Under the pieces are notes generated by a model. The model did no database searches. It was not told the DNA's origin and saw nothing but the letters and a program-made list of their open reading frames with translations. From the NCBI GenBank assembly GCA_036835375.1, contig DAITMB010000005.1, positions 16,005-80,004 of the forward strand: DNA of 64,000 nucleotides. Reading direction: 5' to 3'. This document shows, piece by piece, positions 1 to 6,807 of this stretch. Each line of letters begins with the position of its first letter. Position 1 is the first letter of the stretch. Position numbers and translations under genes: made by a program. Source of the stretch: JANQTF01 sp036835375. Its GTDB lineage: Bacteria; Bacteroidota; Bacteroidia; J057.

Positions 1-272
1 TTCGGATCGCGGAATTCGACATCATCTTTGGCCAAGGGATTTCGCATGAAGGCGAAGTGCTGGATCTTGCCGTAGAGCTGGACATTGTCAACAAGTCTGG
101 TTCTTGGTTTAGCTACGCTGGCAATCGCTTAGGACAAGGCCGCGATAACGTCAAAACCGTGTTGGCAGATAACCCAGAGCTGTTGGAGCAGATCCAACTC
201 AAAGTATTTGAGTCTAAAGGGATATTAAAAGGTGCGCCGGAGAGTGAGTTGATGGTGACAGAAGAGGATTGA
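1..272 (+). CDS. recA: RecA recombinase, C-terminal part (5' end outside window)
   Basis: The frame is open from base 3 and ends at the TGA at 270-272. It encodes the last ~90 residues of RecA. The stretch around EFDIIFGQGISHEGE, then VELDIVNKSG and SWFSYAGNRLGQGRDN, is the typical end of the RecA core, followed by a short acidic tail ending VTEED. RecA forms the ATP-dependent filament on single-stranded DNA that drives strand exchange and SOS induction. The nucleotide-binding core lies upstream of the window. The next gene is dinB, a polymerase often under SOS control, but the ~500 bases between them contain no LexA box I can identify. Confidence 0.95.
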   Translation, partial: RIAEFDIIFGQGISHEGEVLDLAVELDIVNKSGSWFSYAGNRLGQGRDNVKTVLADNPELLEQIQLKVFESKGILKGAPESELMVTEED

Positions 273-773
273 TCGACCATTTATCGGCCATTTACCTGAG
301 TCACCTATCCACTGGTTGCAAGATTGACCGGTCTCAAGGCTAACCATCCCATCATCAGGGTCAGGGATACTCCTGGCCCTGCCTCTAAGGAAATGATTTC
401 CTCGCCCGTGACGATTTCGATCGCTACAACATTTAACGATTGGTGGTGGACTGCCTTTTGATATTGCGCTAACCTCAAAGACATATGCTCGCTGAACTAC
501 GTGACGCAAGCACCAAAATCGCCAAACACCTATTTGTTTCTAAACTACAATGACTTAATCTCGGATGTAGGCCAAGGCGAGCTGGTTAGCACTTCCCTTC
601 TATAAAAGCTAGCGCTAATGCCAAACTTCGAGGCAATATTTCCTTGGATTGATTCCCGCATACACTTTGCAACTCCACGAAAAACATTGCCTATTATCCT
701 CGAAACTTGCTTCAAGGGCTTCTGAGAGTAACATTACCAGTGTCATTTGATTCATTGATCAAGGTCAAACCCC
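273..773. other. 500-base intergenic region, recA to dinB
   Basis: I see no convincing gene on either strand here. The only structure is an imperfect hairpin just after recA, listed separately. The stretch could hold the dinB promoter, but no full Bacteroidota-type promoter is evident; a near match (TACACTTTG, one base too long between TA and TTTG) sits about 110 bases upstream of dinB. Confidence 0.5.
356..381 (+). terminator. Possible hairpin downstream of recA
   Basis: Bases 356-365 can pair with 372-381 (10 bp including one G-U pair) around a 6-base loop. No T-run follows, so this is at best a weak or factor-assisted terminator about 85 bases after the recA stop. Confidence 0.3.
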
Positions 774-1847
774 GTGTCTCCTCATCGTAAGATCATTCAT
801 GTTGACATGGACGCCTTCTTCGCCTCCGTTGAACAACGGGACGACCCTGATTTGCGCGGGAAGCCCGTCGCAGTCGGTGGAGCGGGAGGACGCGGAGTAG
901 TGGCAGCCGCGAGCTACGAAGCACGAGCATTTGGTGTGTACAGTGCCATGCCCTCCAGAACTGCCTCTCGACTTTGCCCGCAATTAATTTTCGTCAAGCC
1001 CAAATTCGACCATTACCGGGAAGTATCGAATCAAATTCGCGATATTTTCTATTCCTACACCAATTTGGTTGAGCCTCTCTCCCTGGACGAAGCCTATTTG
1101 GATGTGACCCACAACAAACAAGGGATAGATTCTGCGACGGCTGTGGCCCGTAAAATCAGGCAGGAAATCTTTGCAGAAACTCATCTCACGGCTTCTGCGG
1201 GAGTATCAATCAATAAGTTTCTAGCCAAAATCGCCTCTGGGCTTCACAAGCCAAATGGCTTAACCCTGATCTTGCCCGATCAAGCTGAACGATTTCTAGA
1301 ACAACTTCCTATTGAGAAATTCTTCGGCATCGGTGCCAAAACCGCCGAAAAAATGCGCAGCATGGGCATCTTCACAGGCGCTGACTTGAAAGCACATAGC
1401 GAATTGGAACTAGCACGAAGGTTTGGGAAGAGTGGTCGGCACTATTATCACATGGTCCGTGCGCTTGATGACCGCCCCGTGGTGCCAGACCGGATTCGAA
1501 AATCTGTCGGGGCAGAGCGTACCTTCTCCGAAGACCTCGCTGACGAGGGAAGCATGATCCATGCGCTCGAAAAAATTGCCATCGTGTTGTGCGATCGCTT
1601 AGCCAAAGCTAGCACAGCAGGGCGCACCATTACCCTCAAGATCAAATACTTAGACTTTAGTCAAACGACACGCAGCCGCAGTTTATCAAGATATGTCCAC
1701 ACATTGGAAGAGATTTTCCCAGTGATCCAAGAATTGCTGCATCTCCCGAACTTCCCTGAAAAACCCGTTCGCCTGTTAGGGATTTCATTGAGCAATCTGG
1801 ACCTCGAAGAACAGCCACACCCACTCCAGCTCGACTTAGAATTTTGA
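774..1847 (+). CDS. dinB: DNA polymerase IV (Y-family, translesion)
   Basis: A 357-residue protein starting at GTG, a normal length for Pol IV. It opens with KIIHVDMDAFFASVEQRD, the Y-family palm motif carrying the first catalytic aspartates, and has the second motif PLSLDEAYLDV near residue 105 with the catalytic Asp-Glu pair. A steric-gate-like YEARAFGV segment and a helix-hairpin-helix region around FFGIGAKTAEKM follow. The extreme C-terminus, QLDLEF, resembles a beta-clamp binding peptide. The enzyme copies damaged DNA with low fidelity. It lies downstream of recA on the same strand but 500 bases away, so it is probably transcribed separately. Confidence 0.96.
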   Translation: MSPHRKIIHVDMDAFFASVEQRDDPDLRGKPVAVGGAGGRGVVAAASYEARAFGVYSAMPSRTASRLCPQLIFVKPKFDHYREVSNQIRDIFYSYTNLVEPLSLDEAYLDVTHNKQGIDSATAVARKIRQEIFAETHLTASAGVSINKFLAKIASGLHKPNGLTLILPDQAERFLEQLPIEKFFGIGAKTAEKMRSMGIFTGADLKAHSELELARRFGKSGRHYYHMVRALDDRPVVPDRIRKSVGAERTFSEDLADEGSMIHALEKIAIVLCDRLAKASTAGRTITLKIKYLDFSQTTRSRSLSRYVHTLEEIFPVIQELLHLPNFPEKPVRLLGISLSNLDLEEQPHPLQLDLEF

Positions 1848-1990
1848 GCTGCGCAAAACTATGCACCCCTTCAGTAGTATTCACGCAGAAGATAATATTC
1901 TCGTGGCACATCTAGCGATTGATCTACCCAATCGTGATATGAGCCATTCTGTAAATCCCGTATCTCTCAATTGCGAACCACCTGACGAGT

Positions 1991-2920
1991 ATGAGCCCCA
2001 AAAAGCGTCTTTTATACCACCGCTTTTACGAAGTCATTTTTTCTGAAAGCCGCAGAAATCACTACGAACACCTTATCGTCGCGATCGCGATAGGTAGCTT
2101 CGCGCTACACCTCTTGTTGATTGCCTTGGTGGACGTAGGCCTCCTGCAACTAGAAGGGGCTTCTGAACTACTTTCTAATCCTATCGCAGCGATCTACACG
2201 CCTTTTTCCTTCATTCTGGTGTATGAGGTGTATCTGCTGGTATATTACCTCCCCAAATCCATCACGATTTACATCGGAAAACAGTATGAAATCATCACGC
2301 TGATCCTGATTCGGCGAATTTTCAAAGACCTGTCTCAATTAGAACTGACGTCAGATTGGTTCTCTGTGAAAAACGATTTGCAATTTACCTATGATCTCTT
2401 AGCGACCATCATTCTATTTGGGCTGATTTATTTGTTCTATCGACTCAGCAGTGTCCAATCTGAAAGAAAACATCAGCAGCAACATACTATGTCTGCGACT
2501 ACCAGCATCAAGATCGATCGATATATTAAAACCAAAACGATGATTGCGATGGCGCTGATTCCTGTTTTGGGATTGCTTGCTGTGTATAGCTTTGGCTCGT
2601 GGATTCACGACAACTTCATCTCGATCAGCCAGATGGTCACTTCCATCAAAAACGTGAACAATGTGTTTTTCGACGAATTTTTCACCATTCTCATACTCAC
2701 AGATGTCTTGCTGTTACTGATCTCATTTTTGCACATTGATAAATTTAGCAAAGTCATTCGCGACTCAGGCTTTATCATCTCGACCATTTTGATCAAGCTC
2801 TCTTTTGGGGTGGCCGGGCTGCTCAACACCGTGCTTATCGTGGTCGCTGTGCTGTTTGGGGTCGTCATTTTGGCGATTCACAACCAACACGAAAAAATTC
2901 CAAGCACTTCTACGGATTAG
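1991..2920 (+). CDS. Polytopic membrane protein of unknown function
   Basis: A 309-residue protein with about seven hydrophobic segments. The first follows a basic/aromatic N-terminus (residues ~28-50), the second contains VYEVYLLVYYLPKSITIYI, and the last pair covers the C-terminal ~45 residues. A charged stretch after the third segment (SSVQSERKHQQQH) is probably a cytoplasmic loop. I cannot assign a function or a named family, though the segment LPKSITIYIGKQYEIITLI looks like a conserved hypothetical of this phylum. It stands alone, 143 bases after dinB. Its stop codon lies in the loop of a hairpin. Confidence 0.75.
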   Translation: MSPKKRLLYHRFYEVIFSESRRNHYEHLIVAIAIGSFALHLLLIALVDVGLLQLEGASELLSNPIAAIYTPFSFILVYEVYLLVYYLPKSITIYIGKQYEIITLILIRRIFKDLSQLELTSDWFSVKNDLQFTYDLLATIILFGLIYLFYRLSSVQSERKHQQQHTMSATTSIKIDRYIKTKTMIAMALIPVLGLLAVYSFGSWIHDNFISISQMVTSIKNVNNVFFDEFFTILILTDVLLLLISFLHIDKFSKVIRDSGFIISTILIKLSFGVAGLLNTVLIVVAVLFGVVILAIHNQHEKIPSTSTD

Positions 2921-2928
2921 AAGTGCTT
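2902..2928 (+). terminator. Hairpin spanning the stop codon of the membrane-protein gene
   Basis: Bases 2902-2911 (AAGCACTTCT) pair perfectly with 2919-2928 (AGAAGTGCTT), with the stop codon TAG at 2918-2920. Only three T's lie at the end, so termination strength is uncertain. Confidence 0.4.
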
Positions 2929-3105
2929 TCGACAAATCACAGATGGCCCTTGCTTACCCGTAATTGAAGCGAGTAGATCATTAAAAAGACAGCTTCTGCG
3001 ATGAAGAGACCGATATGATGCGGATATTAGACTCGCTTACGGAGAGGCGAGGTAAATTTTTCGACCCCGACCCCTATCCTTCCGCCCATCGTTCACCCCT
3101 GTCTC

Positions 3106-4134
3106 ATGGCACGCATCCTTCAAAAAAAGATTCCCTATCATATCGACAAAGGACTTCGTCAATATTTGAAATCCTATGGGCGCGAAATGCCGCTGCCCAT
3201 TATGTATTCCGATCTGCTGCGATATTCTGAAGGGGTGACACTGTATGATAAATACGGCCAAGACACCCTGTGGATTTCTCTGCTTTACTCCCAAGACGAT
3301 TTAAAGCACATTAATATCTCGCTGAAGCAAATCTACGCCATTTTGCGCGCAAACGGAGACATGTCGGTCATGCAACACCTGTATGTGGACCGCATCGACC
3401 TGTGCCTTTACGGCAATTCAAAACCTTTCCGGGTGCGCATCGTGAATAAAATAAATGATAATTTTGACTATTTCTACATTAAAAATGCCGACGCTTCCCG
3501 ACTGTATGGACTGGAACTGGAGCATCTGCTTTCCCCCAATCGGATCTCCTATGTGGTGGACCAGGACACCCTGATCGAGGAACACATCGCGGGGATTCCA
3601 GGTATGGAGTTTTTTGATAACTACCTGAAAGTAGGCAGAGTAGAAAACGAAATTCGCCTGGCCAAGGAATTTGTCAAATTCAATGAACGCTGCTTCGTGC
3701 GCTTACTGGGCGACATGCACAGTAGCAACTATGTGATCGAGATCATGCCGGACTTTGAAGATATTCACTATCGAATTCGAGCGATTGACTTCGATCAGCA
3801 GAGCTACGAGCCCCGTAAGACGATCTACATGCCTCAATATTACAAGCAAAATAATCCCATCATTGAGGTCGGGCTCAAACACATGAATCCTACCACGGTT
3901 CGCCAATACCAAAAGGAAGAGCGCGCGATGATCGCCAGCCGAATTCGCTACCAATTTAGGCAGGTCATGGACCTTCTCAAGTGCATGTCGCACGTGACGC
4001 TGAGCAAGCCCGACTCGGTGGCAATCCTACGAGAGGAATTGGCAGAACACTACGACAATCCGATTTTTTTGGCGTCTCAGAGCATGGGCGAAATCGTCAA
4101 AGCCAGCCTTGAGCTTCTGATTGAGCGCAACTAG
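3106..4134 (+). CDS. Unrecognised protein with protein-kinase-like/APH-like motifs
   Basis: A 342-residue soluble protein with no signal peptide or membrane segment. I do not recognise the family. Several parts are arranged as in kinase-fold enzymes: an early Lys in DYFYIKNAD (residue ~126), an acidic helix (LYGLELEHLL, ~134-142), a hinge-like segment LIEEHIAGIPG (~156-166), then RLLGDMHSSNYVI (~199-211), resembling the GDxHxxN catalytic loop of aminoglycoside-phosphotransferase and ABC1/Rio-type kinases, and IRAIDFDQ (~224-231) where the metal-binding DFD/DFG would fall. The function is therefore inferred from motif order only. It follows the membrane-protein gene by 185 bases on the same strand and converges with marC. 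Confidence 0.75.
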   Translation: MARILQKKIPYHIDKGLRQYLKSYGREMPLPIMYSDLLRYSEGVTLYDKYGQDTLWISLLYSQDDLKHINISLKQIYAILRANGDMSVMQHLYVDRIDLCLYGNSKPFRVRIVNKINDNFDYFYIKNADASRLYGLELEHLLSPNRISYVVDQDTLIEEHIAGIPGMEFFDNYLKVGRVENEIRLAKEFVKFNERCFVRLLGDMHSSNYVIEIMPDFEDIHYRIRAIDFDQQSYEPRKTIYMPQYYKQNNPIIEVGLKHMNPTTVRQYQKEERAMIASRIRYQFRQVMDLLKCMSHVTLSKPDSVAILREELAEHYDNPIFLASQSMGEIVKASLELLIERN

Positions 4135-4150
4135 CGCAATTGAAACCCTT

Positions 4151-4747
4151 TCAATGAGGAAGGAGCCCCTTCACGCCATCTGCGAGCATCTGTACCGAGA
4201 TCATGATCAGAAGCATCCCCATCAATCGCTCCACAGCAGAGAGCCCACGCTCCCGCAGCAGCCGATAAAACAGCGGTGCGGAGAGCAAAATCAGCGCTGA
4301 CAAGCTCCAGGCCATGAGCAAGGCCAGCGACCATTCGATCATCTTACTGGGATCGCTGCGAACCATCAACATCAGCGTCGCCAAGGCAGAGGGACCAGCA
4401 ATGAGCGGAATCGCCAGGGGCACGATAAATGGTTCCTCGTCGGAGACTTCTCCCATGATGGCTTTTCCAGTCGGAAAAATCATGCGAAGGGCGATGATGA
4501 ACAGGACGATGCCGCCTGCCAAGCGGACGGACTCTTGCTCCAATCGCAGAAAGTCCAAAAATTCTTGGCCCAAAAACAGAAATAAGACGAGAATGCCCAA
4601 AGCAATGAGTAACTCCCGCATGATGATTTTGCGACGACGAGCCGGATCTACCTTTTTCAACAAACTGAGAAACAGTGGAATGTTACCTAAGGGATCCATC
4701 ACCAAAAACAAAATGGTGGCCGATGAAAATACTTGGTGAAGGTCCAT
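4151..4747 (-). CDS. MarC/UPF0056 family inner-membrane protein
   Basis: A 198-residue protein, the usual length of the family, with six predicted membrane segments. Family-typical stretches are FLVMDPLGNIPLF near the N-terminus, the repeat-like VPLAIPLIAGPSAL near residue 110, and the glycine-rich VRLAGGIVLF. MarC proteins are widespread membrane proteins of unknown transport role; the old link to multiple antibiotic resistance was not upheld. The gene converges with the kinase-like gene (16 bases between stops) and has no operon partner. Confidence 0.93.
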   Translation of the reverse strand: MDLHQVFSSATILFLVMDPLGNIPLFLSLLKKVDPARRRKIIMRELLIALGILVLFLFLGQEFLDFLRLEQESVRLAGGIVLFIIALRMIFPTGKAIMGEVSDEEPFIVPLAIPLIAGPSALATLMLMVRSDPSKMIEWSLALLMAWSLSALILLSAPLFYRLLRERGLSAVERLMGMLLIMISVQMLADGVKGLLPH

Positions 4748-4996
4748 CAGAAGTAAGGCTTGAAGCGAAAATAAAAACCGCTGGTCATGGGGCTTCTATC
4801 TCGAAAGACGGAAGACATTGCGCTAATAGGAAACGAGGCATAAAGGTAGCGGAGAAATGCAATGCGAGTTATTTCAAATGCTCTCCATCTTTCGCGATCG
4901 GCAGCTTTTCAAAAAAATTGCGAAAAAAAATTGTCGGGATCGCTCTCAACAATTACGTCCCAACATTGCTAAAAGCTCACACCAATAGCTGCCTAC
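4748..4996. other. Intergenic region between marC and the sucC terminator
   Basis: About 250 bases in which I see no gene. It must contain the marC promoter, but no clear consensus match is visible. Confidence 0.4.
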
Positions 4997-5027
4997 AAAA
5001 AAGGTGTCATCCATTATGGACGACACC
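4997..5027 (-). terminator. Rho-independent terminator of sucC
   Basis: Read on the minus strand, a 10-bp stem (5018-5027 with 5003-5012, one wobble pair) with a 5-base loop is followed by six T's (4997-5002). It lies 55 bases after the sucC stop codon. Confidence 0.8.
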
Positions 5028-5081
5028 CTATTCAATCAAAGTTTATTGGGGCAGGGAAAATGCGCTGAAGCGATCCCCTGA

Positions 5082-6296
5082 TTAGGCGAGTGCTTCTTTG
5101 ACCTTTTCAGCAGCTTCAGCCAGGGTAATGGCAGAGGTCACTTTGAGTCCCGATTCGTCAATGATTTTGGCACCCAGTTCAGCATTGGTACCTTGAAGGC
5201 GTACAATGATCGGCACATTGATAGCACCAATGTTTTTGTATGCTTCTACGACACCATTTGCCACGCGGTCGCAGCGTACAATGCCTCCGAAGATGTTCAC
5301 GAGGATGGCCTTCACATTGGGGTCTTGCAGGATGATCCGGAAGCCTTGCTCCACCGTGGTAGCACTTGCGCCGCCGCCCACATCCAGAAAATTTGCGGGC
5401 TCGCCACCTGAGAGCTTGATCATGTCCATGCTGGCCATGGCCAATCCAGCGCCGTTGACCATACAGCCTACATTGCCGTCCAGCTTGATATAGTTCAAAT
5501 TGTATTCTGAAGCAGCAACTTCGAGCGGATCTTCCTCGTGCAAATCGCGCATCTCTGCGAAGTCGGGGTGCCGGTACATGGCATTGCTGTCGATGGACAT
5601 TTTGCAATCCACCGCTACCACTTTGTCATCAGCAGTCTTGAACATCGGGTTGATTTCCAGCATATCTGCATCCAAGCCTTGATAAGCTTTGTACAGATTG
5701 AGGATAAATTTTACCCCATTTTTGTGACCTAGCCCAGTCATTCCCATGCCGTAGGCGATCTTGCGGGCTTGAAAGCCTTGAAGACCAACGGCAGGATCCA
5801 CCCATTCTCTGACGATCTTCTCGGGCGTGTGCTCGGCGACTTCCTCAATGTTCATTCCTCCTTCAGAAGAAGCAATGATCACGTCCTTTCCCTTTTCCCG
5901 GTCCAGCATGATCGAAAGATAATACTCATGGCGCTCGCTCGGTCCAGGATAGTACATGTCTTCAGCGATGAGAACCTGATAGACCTTGTTGCCGCCCACG
6001 ACTTCATTTTGAACCGTGATGAGGGTCCCGCCGAGGATTTTCGAAGCGACCTCTTTCACGCTGTCGATGCCTTTGGTGACGACCACGCCCTTGGATCCCG
6101 TTTCAGTGACAGTCCCCTTGCCCCGTCCACCTGCGTGAATCTGGGCTTTCACGACGAAAAACTGGCCGTCGGGATTGTCATACAGTCCTTTGGCGACCTC
6201 TAATGCCTCTTCAGGCGTCGAGGCCACATGACCTTCCTGGATGGGCACTCCAAACTTTTTGATCAGAGATTTGGCTTGGTACTCGTGTAGCTTCAT
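5082..6296 (-). CDS. sucC: Succinyl-CoA synthetase (ADP-forming), beta subunit
   Basis: A 404-residue protein from the ATG at 6296; this start gives MKLHEYQAKSLIKKFGV, the standard N-terminus, whereas the frame continues 30 codons further upstream. The ATP-grasp domain occupies roughly residues 1-240 (VVKAQIHAGGRGKG for nucleotide binding, EINPM for metal coordination) and the CoA-ligase-like domain the rest (NGAGLAMASMD; NIFGGIVRCD). The enzyme joins succinate and CoA with ATP in the citric-acid cycle, as an alpha-beta complex. The alpha subunit gene sucD is not beside it, so the two genes are apparently unlinked. A strong promoter match lies 70-100 bases upstream and a terminator follows, so it seems to be a single-gene unit. 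Confidence 0.97.
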   Translation of the reverse strand: MKLHEYQAKSLIKKFGVPIQEGHVASTPEEALEVAKGLYDNPDGQFFVVKAQIHAGGRGKGTVTETGSKGVVVTKGIDSVKEVASKILGGTLITVQNEVVGGNKVYQVLIAEDMYYPGPSERHEYYLSIMLDREKGKDVIIASSEGGMNIEEVAEHTPEKIVREWVDPAVGLQGFQARKIAYGMGMTGLGHKNGVKFILNLYKAYQGLDADMLEINPMFKTADDKVVAVDCKMSIDSNAMYRHPDFAEMRDLHEEDPLEVAASEYNLNYIKLDGNVGCMVNGAGLAMASMDMIKLSGGEPANFLDVGGGASATTVEQGFRIILQDPNVKAILVNIFGGIVRCDRVANGVVEAYKNIGAINVPIIVRLQGTNAELGAKIIDESGLKVTSAITLAEAAEKVKEALA

Positions 6297-6364
6297 GCCG
6301 AGGATTAAGTGGGGAATGAGTAAATCGGATAAGAAAAAAGGGATTTTGGACCTTTCTTTCACGC

Positions 6365-6395
6365 CAAAGCTAATTCCTTCAAGCAAGAAAACAAA
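6365..6395 (-). promoter_or_regulatory. Bacteroidota-type promoter for sucC
   Basis: On the minus strand TTTG (6395-6392) is followed after exactly 19 bases by TAGCTTTG (6372-6365). This matches the known Bacteroidota primary-sigma consensus TTTG-N~19-TAnnTTTG. Transcription would start near 6359, leaving a ~60-base leader before the ATG at 6296. A second -7-like box, TAGGTTTG, overlaps the upstream element (6399-6392). Confidence 0.65.
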
Positions 6396-6399
6396 CCTA

Positions 6400-6740
6400 A
6401 GAATCTCCTTTTTGCGAAATTTCGCTCTTCGAAATTATTAGGAGTAGCGAGAGGGAATGGGGTTGGAAGGGGCTGGTTGCTGCTGGCCTTTACTTGCTGA
6501 GAAAGGTCATTCAGGAGTAAATATCACTTGTATTTCAGATTGCTCTTTGGAAATAAATGACCTTCATCCTCAGCAACCACCTCAAAAAAAAATCTCTCCC
6601 AGCCATGGCGATAAGATAATACCTTGAGTGAAAAATATCCTGAATTTCTGGTCGTTAACACTCAGGTAGTCAGGAGGAAATGGTCGCTCCGCGTCCCATT
6701 GCCACTGATGTTTGAGTTCTCCTTATTTTTGCCGCCTGTT
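6400..6740. other. Intergenic region between sucC promoter and uvrA hairpin
   Basis: No gene is visible. The stretch contains an A-run near 6584-6592 but no further structure I can interpret. Confidence 0.4.
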
Positions 6741-6770
6741 GACAGAGGAATGTTCACGCATTCCTCTGTC
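6741..6770 (-). terminator. Hairpin downstream of uvrA
   Basis: A perfect 12-bp stem (6741-6752 with 6759-6770) and 6-base loop lie 38 bases past the uvrA stop. The T-rich side (GGTTTTAT) is on the plus-strand exit, so on the uvrA strand it is a stable hairpin without a good T-run. Confidence 0.5.
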
Positions 6771-6807
6771 CGGTTTTATAGGGTCATGTGTCGTTAGAAA
6801 TGGTTGG

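Noticed and set aside
225..509. 94-codon minus-strand frame after recA
   Set aside because: It overlaps the recA end, and its composition is random with no family resemblance.
1861..2046. 61-codon frame between dinB and the membrane-protein gene
   Set aside because: It overlaps the start of the well-supported membrane protein in another frame and has no protein-like pattern.
4675..5085. 136-codon plus-strand frame across marC start and sucC terminator
   Set aside because: It runs through the marC start region on the opposite strand and through the sucC terminator hairpin and does not resemble a protein.
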